From Rhynchopus euleeides (lineage: Eukaryota > Euglenozoa > Diplonemea > Diplonemida > Diplonemidae): DNA of 64,000 nt. Under the pieces are notes generated by a model, which made no database searches, had not been told where the DNA came from, and saw nothing but the letters and a program-made list of their open reading frames with translations. A program made the translations under genes and the position numbers. This document shows, piece by piece, positions 53,701 to 64,000 of this stretch; position 1 is the stretch's first letter, and the number at the start of each line of letters is the position of its first letter. The stretch is taken from contig OY723294.1 of NCBI GenBank assembly GCA_963210315.1, forward strand, positions 1,240,001 to 1,304,000. Reading direction: 5' to 3'.

Positions 53701-56700
53701 GAAGCCCTGCTGTCCCACATCCGCACAGTCTCACACTTCCCAGACATGTTCGACGAGCTGGAGAGGCGCAAGGACGAGCTCCACGTTGAGAGCTTCGGTG
53801 TCGGCGTCACCACCCTGGAGGAGGTCTTCATGCGCATCGCTCTGGAGGAGGCTGAGGAGGAGGAAGCCGTGGAGGGGAACCCGCTGGTGCAGCTGAACCA
53901 ACCTGAGGAGAAGAGCATGGCCACTCTGAAGGGGGGTGTGCCTGTGCGGACACCCTCCCCTGTGACACCGCCTGCGTCCCACAAGGTGAAGATGGAGTAC
54001 AACTTCGGGGACCTGTACACGATCACGGACCAGGTGGAGCCACCGACGCAGGGCACGGCGCTGTACATCGACCAGTTCTGGGGGATGTTCGTGAAGCGTG
54101 CGCGTTGCTCGCGCAGGGACAAACGTACCATCTGCTTCCAGTTTGTGCTGCCTGTGGTGTTCATCGTGCTGGCGCTGTACCTCGGGTCGCTGGGGCCACC
54201 GTCAATGCCGGACCTGACGCTTTCACCTGAGGACGCGCTTGGCAAGGGGGACTACGACCTGTACTACGAGGCACCTGCTGACAAGCAGGCTCTGTTCACT
54301 CCCCAGATGATGACTGGCTTCACGAGCATCACGGATGCGGCTCAGTTCGGTGCAGTGGGGTTCGTTGGGCTGTCGGAGTATCTGTTCGACACATACATGC
54401 GTGATGCCGACATCAAACGCCAGGTTGCCTTCTCGTACGACAACAGCCACCCTGTGGTGTTTGCCAACGCGACCTACATCCACTCGTTTGCAACTGGTGT
54501 CAACAGCCTCGATCAGGCACGTCTGCGCGTCTTGAAGCCGGATGCCAAGCTGCAGGCACACAACCACCCGCTGCCTTTCTCTGACTATGAGAAGGATGTC
54601 ATCGACAGCGTCATGATTGTCATCACCGGCATCTTCATCATGATCCCGTTCACGTTCATCCCTTCCAACTTCGTGTCGTTTGTGGTGAAGGAGCGTGAGT
54701 GCAAGGCGAAGCACGTTCAGGTTGTCAGTGGGGCCCACCTGGCTGCGTACTGGCTGAGCTCCTTCCTGTTCGACTTCATTGCGTACTGCGTGACAATGGT
54801 GCTGGCGTTTCTCATCTTCTTCATCGCAAAACGTGACGAGTTCATCGGTTCAGGTGAGGTGTTCTTTGCGACGCTGCTGCTGCTGCTCTTCTACGGGATT
54901 GCTGCCATTGCCAGCTCGTACTTCCTGTCGTTCCTCTTCGCATCGCACACGTCTGCACAGAACGCTGTCATGGCCTTCAACTTCATCTGTGGGTTTATCC
55001 TCGTCATTGTGACCAGCATCCTCGGGTTCATCGACTCCACAAAGGACGTGGCCAACGGGCTCAAGTGGGTGTTCCGTATCATCCCTGCCTACTCCCTGGG
55101 TGAAGGCATCATCAGCCTCTCGTCTCGCCAGCTCGGGGAGTCGATTGGGACTGACACGAAGGGTCCATTTGACATGGACATCGTCGGGTACAGTCTGGTC
55201 TACATGTCAGCAGTGACCCCTGTGTTCTTGCTTGGCGTTCTGATCATCGAGTCCCCCGTTGCACGCTTGTGGCTCCGCCGCCTGCGTGGTGCTGCCAAGC
55301 CTACCGAAGAGCAGCAGCCCCTCCTCGGCTCCGTTCGGTCGAAGGACGTGTACGACCCGGAAGAGTACGCAGTGCTGGAGCGCGACGGACCTGAGGTGAT
55401 GTACCGTCGTGGGGCGTGGCTGATGTGCAAGAGCGGTGGCGGGAGTGTGTACTACTTCAACGAGGCGACTGGTGAGTCGAAGCTCAACGACAAGGACACA
55501 CCGTTCTACCGTGACCAGGACGTGCAGCGCCACGCGGAAGAGGTGCTTGCGACCGAGAACGGGCGTGACGGTGACTACGTGACTGTGAAGCAGCTGCGCA
55601 AGGTGTGGGCACCACGCGGCAACGCACAGAAGAAGGTTGCTGTCGCAGACCTGTCCTTCGGTGTGAAGAGCGGTGAGCTGTTTGCCTTCCTTGGGACAAA
55701 CGGTGCAGGCAAGACCACCACGCTGTCTGTGCTGAGTGGCGAGTTCGAGCCGACCTCTGGACAGGCCTTCATTGCAGGGCACGACGTTGTGGAGGATGGG
55801 CAGCTGGCAAGGCAGAACCTCGGGTTCTGCCCGCAGTTCGACGCCCTGCTGGACCACCTGACGTGCGAGGAGCACCTGGAGCTGTTCGCGTGCCTGCGTG
55901 GGATTCCGAAGCCGCACCGCAAGCCGAGTGCCGAGCTGCTGCTGGGCGGGCTTGGGCTCGCACCGCACCGCAAGAAGCTGGCAAGCAACCTGAGCGGCGG
56001 GAACAGGCGGAAGCTGTCTGTGGCTGTGGCGCTTATGGGCGGGCCGTCTGCCGTGTTCCTGGACGAGCCGAGTGCAGGGATGGACCCGCTTGCAAGGCGG
56101 TCGCTGTGGGGTGCGCTGGAGAAGGCCATCACGGACCTGAAGCTGTCTGTGATCCTGACGACGCACCACCTCGAGGAGATCGAGGGGCTGGGTCGCCTGG
56201 ACCACCGTGTCACCATCATGGTGGACGGGCGGCTGCAGTGCCTGGGGTCTCTCGGGCATCTGAAGCATCAGCTGGGTGACGCGTTCGAGCTGACGCTGAA
56301 GGTGAAGTCTGTGGACGCAGAGGCAGCTCTGCGTGACTTCATGAAGGAGCAGTGGCCGAAGTGCGAGCTGTCCGAGTCGACGCAGCAGCGCCTGTCGTAC
56401 CAGGTGGCGAAGGAGGAGGCGTCGCTGTCCCAGATGTTCCGCCTGATCGAGGACAACCGTGACAGGCTTGGTATGTCGCCACACGCTGCTCAGCATACAC
56501 CACACTCTTATCAACTCAACACAACACCTCGCTTGCTGGGTGCTGTACTGCACTGTGCTATCTACGTGCCGTGTCCTGCCACGCTCTCCTTGCGCCACAC
56601 CACACCACACCACACCATGCACAGGCATCACCGACTACTCCATCAACGAGACCTCCCTGGAGCAGGTCTTCATGCGCATCGGTGAGCGTGCCATGCGTGA

Positions 56701-56986
56701 GGAGGATGTGGTATGCACACACGCCACACCACTTTTTTTGCGCACCGTCCTCTCTCAGCAGTGTTGCATTCGTTGCACGCCAAACTTCCGTGTTTTCACC
56801 GCTCTCCAAGGCTGTGGGTTCAGGTGGTCCTTCGCCTCCCTCCCCAGGAACACACACTCTATTCTGCGACCGCCTGTTGAGCCGATGCATTGCCCTGTCG
56901 CTGCACTCCACCCACCCTCCTCCTTGCAGCAAGCCTACCAGAGCTCCGTGAACGTGCACCTGCCTTGCCCGCCTCCCCAGGCGTGA
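50788..56986 (+). CDS. ABCA-class full transporter, copy 3 (3 exons)
   Basis: join(50788..56470, 56625..56710, 56930..56986) gives 1941 residues. Walker A of NBD1 at 685, WW-like W1544, Walker A of NBD2 at 1636; all NBD motifs intact. Compared with copy 2, the N-terminal extracellular loop is diverged in short blocks, NBD1 is nearly identical, the linker after NBD1 is unrelated (EEEEAVEGNPLVQLNQPE), and the second extracellular loop is different (LSPEDALGKGDYDLYYEAP). TMD2 from about 54620 onward is again nearly identical to copy 2. The last exon encodes QAYQSSVNVHLPCPPPQA. Same strand and spacing suggest tandem duplication. Confidence 0.92.
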
Positions 56987-58749
56987 ACAGAGGTGCACCT
57001 GCTCCCGCGCTCGTTACCTCGCGAGTCCAACCACCACATCCTGAGATTCATTTCCAGAGTCCTTCTGGCTAACCCCGATCCTTTCTTCAAGCCTATCCTG
57101 AAATCGGTGCACCGAGTGCATCTCATCTCGTGTTGGGTTTGCATCTGCCGCTGTGTTGCCTTGCGCATGCATGTCGCCCGCCCCCGCAGGCGCGCACTGC
57201 ATCTCGGGTGCCATACGGCTTCTCTTACCCACAGGGTTCATGAGACTTTTCCCCCTGATGTGCCTGCGCTCTTCCGATTCCCACCTGCCGAGCACAGGGG
57301 TTTTTTTAGCCCGCCTTCACGATTGCGTGACTAAGTGCTGTGTTTCTATAATCCGTGTGTGTTACTGTTGTGATCACAGCAAAAAAGTATACGTTGGATG
57401 CTCGGGTCGAAGACCGCGGGATGCGAGGTATTGAAACAGGGTCGAACGTTCAGAGGGCAAATTGACACGCTCTCTGTCATGTCTGATCATGTGGTGCGAT
57501 GCCGTTTTTTAACTGCATCAGGCTGGTTATGAAACGCACCTGCTAATCCAACCTCAATCACACCCATCCACGCGTGTTTCGTCGCCGTCTCCTTCGCTGC
57601 ACTGGGACACCGCTTCCCAGAGGGGGTCCGAGAGCTCCTGTCTGCCTGGGAAAGGGTAGCTGATTTTTTTTGCCTTTTTTTATCCCCCCAAGCAAACCTA
57701 TCCTTGTGGCGTGTCCATGTGCCCGTAATTCACGCACATACACACCTGCGCGTAGGCAACGTTGGGTTCGCGATCTGTCATTGAACAGTCGTGAAAAAGA
57801 CCACTGCGCGATTCCCACTTGCCGATGTCAGTTCGCACGGCGTGATCTCTCTTCCGTTCCTCCAAGAGGGGAAAAATACGCCCCCCAAACACGACTCCCG
57901 ATCCCCTATACCCCATCCCCCCCCCCCCCCCGACCTGCCAGCCCCCCTCTCCCCGGTCCATTTTCTGTAATGCATCCCCCCACCCTTTTCCCCTTTCCGT
58001 TTCGGGGCTTGCTGTATTCTGAATACCACTCTCACTGCGCCCCCCCCTGCATTTTCACCACTACCCATGCGCACTGCTGTATAGCCGAGGGGGAAGCCAT
58101 CCGTGATCTGGATTTTTCGTCGCCGGATACTTTTCGGAGTCGGCGGAAAACTGTGGCACGCCTTTTTTTTTGTTTCACACGATCTTGTGGAGGTGATGTT
58201 AGCGACGGTGTCAGCTCATTGGTTTTGTCCCATCACTCCCTCGACTCAACGCGTTGTTCTTTTTGGCTCACTTGCGTGAGCCGTGGTTTCCATTATCAGA
58301 GACATTCGATCGCCTGCTAAACGAAACGACCCCGTTTTATTCCATTTGCCTATGATGGGGCTGTGTCATTTCTTTTCAGCTGTTTTTCAGCTGTTAGGCT
58401 TCGTGCAACATCTGGAAAAAAAACAAGCCAATCGGGCCTTCGCTCTGAAGCGAAGTCCATTTGTGCCTTTTTGGATTCCATTCTGTACCCCACACATTGT
58501 GGTTCAGTTTCCTCCGCAGAGTACAAACCACACCACTCCAGGGGAAAAGATAGCGGTGGGGCTAGGGGGGCTAGCCCCAGTTGGCGGGCTGAACGGCGGA
58601 TTAGGTGGGGGTAGCCGCCCTCACTAAAAAAAAAAAAACCCGATCGCCCATGATTGCTGGTGGGGGTGGTTTGGGTTTCCACCCCCCATAGAAGAGCGTC
58701 AACCCGGTTACACGGGTTCGACGGTCGACGTCGAAGAGAGCATGGTTTT
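56987..58749. other. Intergenic, no gene seen
   Basis: 3' flank of ABCA copy 3, then homopolymer-rich DNA (C-tract 57917-57932, A-tract 58626-58639). A GGGGCTAGG...CTAGCCCC inverted block lies near 58558-58575. Confidence 0.5.
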
Positions 58750-59010
58750 ACAGGAACAGATGCTCACTACCGTGGCCTCCGGCGGCTGGGGGGCTCCGCC
58801 CCCCAGACCCCCCTGGATCCTTCGATACCCAGCAGGTCAGGGAATCCAACCGCTCCAGTAGCCTCAGGCCTCAGGAGGACGCGCCAACTCACACAGAATC
58901 TACGCCCACAATGAACAGATGTTCACTACCGTGGCCTCCGGCGGCTGGGGGGCTCCGCCCCCCAGACCCCCATGTAGCGTGTGCCCGTCTAGTAACCAAG
59001 TCCTTGCGAG
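58750..59010 (+). repeat. Tandem ~165-bp module shared with the hAT interior
   Basis: Two units starting at about 58751 and 58917, each opening with GAACAGATG(C/T)TCACTACCGT and carrying a G6CTCCGC6 palindrome. Between them lie CAGGAGGACGC, CCAACTCACACAGAATC and GTAACCAAGTCCTTGCG blocks. The same blocks, in the same tandem order on the other strand, lie at about 4195-4460 inside the hAT element. Confidence 0.8.
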
Positions 59011-59320
59011 ATAGCTCTCTCTCTGCCCCTCTCAACTGCTGGGGTCGAGAGGGTGTTCAGTTTGATGAAATGGGTGAAACCATGTCTCAGAGGCTCCCTC
59101 CTCGACCTGACGATGGAGAGCCTCCTTCTGATCGACGCTGAGGGGGTATCACACAGGCAGCCATGGGGCAGTACGTGGCACGTTTCCTCAGTAAGCCGCG
59201 CACTCTCAAGTACAGCTCATTCAACGAGTTGCAGGAGTGCATGAATGCAGTGAGGAGCTGGAGACGGTCGACACCATCAGTGAAACGACCGGGGTGCAAA
59301 CTGACGAGTCAGTGCACGAG

Positions 59321-59341
59321 GCGCGCGGCGAAGCCGCGCGC
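59321..59341. repeat. GC-only hairpin with GAA loop
   Basis: A 9-bp perfect stem GCGCGCGGC/GCCGCGCGC with loop GAA, followed at 59385 by CTATCTTATGCCCTG and an A9 run, as at 511-634. Confidence 0.7.
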
Positions 59342-59442
59342 GCGCTACCCCCACCTAACCCCCACCTATTGGGCCCCGGTCAGAAAAGCTATCTTATGCC
59401 CTGTCACCACTCCCATGACACACAAAAAAAAACAGCAAATCC

Positions 59443-61588
59443 CATGAATCTGCCCCGTTAACGGGTAACCGGTATTACCGGGTATTACCGGAAACCCGGT
59501 AATCGGCCTCCATTACCGGGTATTACCGGGTCAAAAACGGGTATTACCGGGTAAAATTGGGGGTATTACCGGGTCCGGTAATACCCGTTTTCGTATTACC
59601 GGGGATTTTCCGTGGGGATTTCCTTGGTACAGGGATGGTTCGTGGGGTGTCGCAGTGAATCAACTGCAGGGTTCTGGCCATCTTCCGTCTGGCAGTCCAA
59701 GGGAAGGTGCGCGGGGGGAATGTCAGGTGTTAGGTGACCCCCCTGCGTTATTCTGAAGGCCAGCCTCTGCAGCCCCTCCTGTCCCACCCCTCACAGGGGC
59801 GGCCCTGGGAACACTGGGAGTGGGAACGGCTGGGGAACACCCACGTTCAGTACAACCAAGATCTACGAGGCAGGCTTTGCGGCATGGCGGTGGGGGGATG
59901 TGTTGGCGTGGCGTGCCCCGATGATTACACAAACAAAGGTCGAGATAATGAGCCCAGGCCCTGATTCCAACACCTGTTCGTTCAACCAAGATCTATGAGG
60001 GACACACCCCTGTCTGTGCCTGTGTCCTCCGTGTGTTGCCTCCTCTCCCTCTTCAATGCACTTCATGGCCTGGTCCGCTTCCACGGAGGCAGAGCGTGTC
60101 GTCACACAACCGGCCGTCCACGAGGCTAAGTTCTTTGAAACATGCATCATGACTTGTCCCGACTCGAACCAAGCTGATGATTTATCAGAGGGACCAGTAG
60201 CCAAGCAAGATGACAAGAAGCAGGCATAACTCGTGCATATATTGAGGGCCTGGTCGAATCCACGTTTTGCTGGGACTTCTCTGGATTGCATCATATCGTA
60301 AGGGGTCGCTAAATACCTTGCCGCACCAGCTCGGATCTTAGCTGCAGGTCCGGTACAGAGTGCCAGAGGTGCTCTTGTCAAGGGTGTCGCCAGAGAGGCT
60401 TCACATGGACGTCTTGCTGTGGAGCGTATCACAGAGAATTTCTCAAAATGGAAACGTGTCGACACCACAACTCGAGAACCAGCTCTTCCCGTCCACCTGC
60501 CCAAACCAGCCGTTGTCTGGGAGTCGTGAGGCCACCACGTGGGTCGACTGCAGGCTGGTTAGCTTCCGCTCATCATACACAGGGCGGATACCCTCAGCGT
60601 CCCGAAGGCAGGTGCGATTATCCACCTTGGTTCGGGGGCAGTCCAGCGGCGAGCCCGTGTTGAAGCCACCCCAGCAAATACAAGTCCGCTCACCGTACTG
60701 TGACCTGCTGTGGCAGGAACCACAAGCCCGGCCACGCCAAGAAGCACCTCTCGGTACCATAATGCTCGTTGGCTGCTCGCAGATAAGTGTTGCGACAAGC
60801 ACCCAGCCAGCAGAGCGATGTGACCGAATAACGGAGCTGGCGTGACCAAGCACTCGAGCCTGGGGTAGGAGAAGATGCACGCCTAGGAGGTTTACCTGAA
60901 CGAAGGACCGATAATTGAAAACGAGGAGCCCTTCGCTCTGTGCCACTGTGTGCCCAACTGTGCCACTTTGCAACCAGTTTGGTGACGCACCGTTTCTGCA
61001 TTTCTGAGCCAAGGTCCTTAAATGATGGAAGCTATGGGAACAGTGCCTCTCTGTGATGGAACCTTCATTGGTTCAGAATGTGCCTGCCCCAAGACCCTGT
61101 TGGCCCAGGCAGTCACTGCCCCAATGGAATGGGGCTCGCAGACTTTGGGAGAGGAAGGTGGCCCTGCGATCACGCCTGTCTCATGTTATGCGTGTGTGTG
61201 ATCGACTGCCTGATCTGAAGGCACCGCCGGCTCTGGAAGGGCTCAGGTGGTGTGTGGGCACCGTGCAGTAGTCAGCACTGCTGCGACGGAAACTCGAAAA
61301 GTCTGCAATGAGCCACACAAACCAGACGTGAACTGCGGAACCCGGCTTTCGATCACCCCATGCGCCATAGAATCCAATGTCGACCACAACACACTGCTAA
61401 GGGGAAGGGAATCAACCCAAAAAACAAAGGGAAATCCCCATGGAAAATACCCGGTAGCGCTGCCGGGCTATAACCGGGTATTACCGGGCAAACGGGTATT
61501 ACCGGACCCGGTAATACCCGTTTTTCGACCCGGTAATACCCGGTAATACCCGGTAATACCCGGTAGCCGTTAACGGGGCAGATTCATG
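59443..61588. mobile_element. 2.1-kb transposon with GGTATTACC arrays and 6-bp TSD
   Basis: Ends read CATGAATCTGCCCCGTTAAC inward from both sides (59443 and 61588) and continue for 160-180 bp as arrays of GGGTATTACC, closed by an inner GGGGATTTCC block. Direct repeats AAATCC flank it exactly (59437-59442 and 61589-61594). The interior has no recognisable transposase. Minus-strand frames at 59863-60504 and 60443-61012 are open but unrecognised and may be decayed. A CTTCGCTCTGTG block at 60934 belongs to a small dispersed family. Confidence 0.8.
59863..61012 (-). pseudogene. Unrecognised frames inside the GGTATTACC transposon
   Basis: Two overlapping minus-strand frames (189 and 213 codons) in different phases. 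The upstream one contains a Leu-rich segment (VNLLGVHLLLPQARVLGHA) and several Cys residues; the downstream one has no motif. They could be pieces of the element's former transposase joined by a frameshift or an intron. Weak support. Confidence 0.25.
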
Positions 61589-61594
61589 AAATCC

Positions 61595-64000
61595 GCCATC
61601 ATGGGTGGTGAGAGCAAGTTGAATGGGGGCTCAAATACCCGCCGTTCACAGATTAAATACCCCCCCACCCCCCCACCCCACACACACAACTGAAAACCAG
61701 AAATACTGCAGCAACTAACTACCAATCTGTTCGATCAACGCAACCTGATTTCTCTCAATTCCCACCCCCGTTTATTTTCGCCTCTTTTTTTTGACCACAC
61801 CAACAAAGGCTCGTTAGGTCACCCACCCACCCGCCCCTCATCACCCCCCACCCCCATTAGTTCTTCCCCACCCACCTCACCTGCCCCTGAGGCAGTCGAG
61901 ATCTCGATCCCATCCCCCCCGTCTCTCCAACCCGATCCACTCCCGCCACCGTCCCGCTGCTGCTGCTCTTGGCCTGTGCTGCGAGTCGTTTGGTCCAACA
62001 TTCGATACAATGTCGAAAGCGTTGCAAATACAAAGAGAAGCTTTTTGTCTGCCTCTGTGTGCCGCGGGGCGCAGCCGCACACCCATTGGGATGCAGTGGG
62101 TGTGTGGCGGGGAGGGGGGCAGACAAGCCACACCGCGGAGACCTTGATCACCTCACGCAAACAACTGCTGGCAAAAAAAAATATCAACAAGAAACACAAG
62201 CAAACAAACTCTCTCCCCACCCCACCCCATCTCTCTGCAGACCCTCCCCCCTCCCCTCCCCCCGTCTCTCTCTCTCTCTCTCCATCTCTCTCAAATATTT
62301 GACAGCGTGCCGCTTCCTTGCTGTGAACCCCCTGAAGCTCCATCCAACGCGAAGCGCTATCCAAAACAAAACGGCGTGCAAGAGGAGAGGGACCCTTTCC
62401 CCCTCTCCCTCTCTCTCACCAACCTGGGGCCTGCCTGATTCGGCCAAACAAAAATCTGGGTTTCCCTGGCCGGCAAAAAAAAACACCAAGCCAAAAAAGT
62501 AAAACCTCTGACAAAAAAATCAGGCCAAACCACCAAGAGGTGAGGTTCCCACCCCCCCTCTCTCTCTCAGCTGCTGTCTCAGCCCACACGCACCCAGATC
62601 TGGCCCATTGGGCCGTATCTGGGTGTGTCTGTGCCGGTATGGTATGTGCCGGGACATTCCCGCCACCTCTTGGGCGAACCAGCAGAACCTGGTACTGGCT
62701 GGTCTTACCAAGTCCTAGGCAGAACGGTCCCGTCGTGCTGTGCTCGAAAGTGTCGGGGGTGGCAAGAAACCATCATCTGCACCCCGTATGCGGCCTCAAC
62801 TGCACCCTCGAGCAGGAAAAAAAGGCCTCGGCCACTCTCTCCCTTGTCACCCATTTTATCCCCTCGTTTGTTCTGATGGATGTGGCCTGCCACCCGCCTT
62901 GGCCCACCTCCCCCCCCACCCCTTCCCTTGCCGCATGCAACCAAATTGTGATGGTCAAAAATGCATGCAGCAAAGACGTGAAGGGGATGTGGGCATGTCC
63001 AGTACCTCCCTCCGTGTGTACTGTGTGGGACTGTCCGTTGTCCGTGGGAGGATGGGGGGAGAGGGTCGGTGTGTGAGTGTACTCCCCTTCCCCCCACCAC
63101 CCCGACCCCCCCCCCCTTCCTCCTTCCCATTCTTGTTTGATTCGCTCAGCTGATGATGATTTTTTTCTTTTTGCCACCCCGCAACCCTAGCCTTTGTTGC
63201 CGTTAAATTCTTTCCGACCCACTCACCCACTCACCCACCCACCCACCCACCCCTCATTCGCATTAGCCATTCACCCCTTCTTGCAGCGTGAGCTGGTTGG
63301 TGGGAATAAGGGGAAGGGGGGTGGGAGGATGCGGCGGAGATGATGGGGGGGAGGGAGGGAGGGAGGGGGGGGGGGGAAGGGTTCAAATCCCCACGAGATT
63401 GGGTGGTTTGTGGTGTTCCGTCACCCCCTGCTCCCCCCTTTCCTCCCTTCGTCCGTTCCTTCCTGCCCATCCCCCCCTCCCCCCCAGCGAGGATCATTTC
63501 AGCGGAGGTGCGCACGACACGCTGAGCCTCGGCCGGGCTCCGTCACAGATGCAGCCCGGATCCCCTGCCACCACCACCACGCCTTCATTCCGTTACGCTT
63601 GCAATGCCAGCCCTCTTGCTTTGTTTTTATTTGGCGCACAAACATCAGCCTTTTATCCTCGAGAGAGCGTGGTACCTCAAGTATTTTTTTGGCCGCCAGT
63701 GTGGCATGTCGTGTTGGCAGTGGCGGAACACATCAGGAACAAGGTGTGATCCTGTAACAGGGAGGAGCCCTCAGGCTCAGGGGGGGGGGGTTTATCTGTG
63801 AAAGTGAGGCCGGTCGCATCAGAGCCACTTCGATGCGCCACCTAGGATTCAAAGGAGAATGCGATAGCCGTGCATCCTCTCGACACAGATGTGGAGGTGG
63901 GATAATAATAGTCTGTCGGGGTCGCCCGACCTGTCCCTGCCCAACCCTGTCTGCATCCGACACTATTTCAAAAAGATTCATGTGTGCGTGCCGTGCGAGG
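61595..64000. other. Intergenic low-complexity DNA
   Basis: CT microsatellite at 62262-62298, a CCCA-type repeat at 63218-63252, a G-tract at 63366-63377 and many C-tracts. No gene supported on either strand. Confidence 0.5.

Noticed and set aside
59460..59600. Regularly repeated GGGTATTACC resembling a CRISPR array
   Set aside because: Repeats are 10 bp with irregular or no spacers and lie in both TIRs of a transposon in a eukaryotic genome.
63380..63400. GGTTCAAATCC, a perfect tRNA B-box
   Set aside because: No A box, no acceptor or anticodon stem around it; upstream is a poly-G tract.

Overview
This window is nuclear DNA of a eukaryote, most likely a free-living unicellular one. The evidence is spliceosomal GT-AG introns in three genes, a non-LTR retrotransposon with an eukaryotic-type layout, several cut-and-paste DNA transposons with terminal inverted repeats (TIRs) and target-site duplications, a eukaryotic-type tRNA-Asp, full-size ABCA-class ABC transporters, and long intergenic stretches full of C/G homopolymers. 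TAA, TAG and TGA all behave as stops, so the standard code fits. I cannot name the lineage from sequence alone.

Layout. 1-9438 is a transposon graveyard: dispersed repeats, a TIR-bounded element (2787-5826) with palindromic subterminal arrays that carries a minus-strand ORF of unknown family broken by a nested hAT element (4045-4705, perfect 8-bp TSD), plus a histone-H2B-like ORF. 9439-15931 holds a poly-A-ending repeat (second copy of 641-1228) abutting a tRNA-Asp at 10021-10091, followed directly by an almost full-length I/Ingi-type LINE. In this LINE ORF1 ends at a TGA in a UGA-CGG context, and the next in-frame stretch encodes a 2A (ribosome-skipping) motif that leads into endonuclease-RT-RNase H. 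15932-21500 is repeat-rich intergenic DNA with LINE tails, perfect hairpins and a 1.15-kb inverted-repeat element.

21505-24713 holds three small genes: a PPR-motif protein, a Gly/Ser/Pro/Tyr-rich protein and a NADAR (YbiA-like) protein. From 25495 to 56986 the window is dominated by three tandem, same-strand ABCA-class transporter genes (25495-31776, 35730-42065, 50788-56986). Each has one giant first exon, a phase-1 intron, an 86-nt exon, a phase-0 intron and a short, diverged last exon; the predicted proteins are 1983, 1957 and 1941 residues. Long tracts are nearly identical between pairs of copies while adjacent tracts diverge, a mosaic pattern of gene conversion. All three carry a WW-domain-like insert just before the second nucleotide-binding domain. 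Between copies 2 and 3 lie a small pogo/Tc1-like element (42975-43795) and a secreted SnoaL/NTF2-like protein gene (47542-48069).

57000-64000 is intergenic: a tandem ~165-bp repeat module shared with the hAT element, a 2.1-kb TIR transposon (59443-61588) with GGTATTACC arrays and a 6-bp TSD, then low-complexity DNA. There is no operon logic here; the functional theme is an expanded membrane lipid-type ABC transporter family set in transposon-rich DNA.
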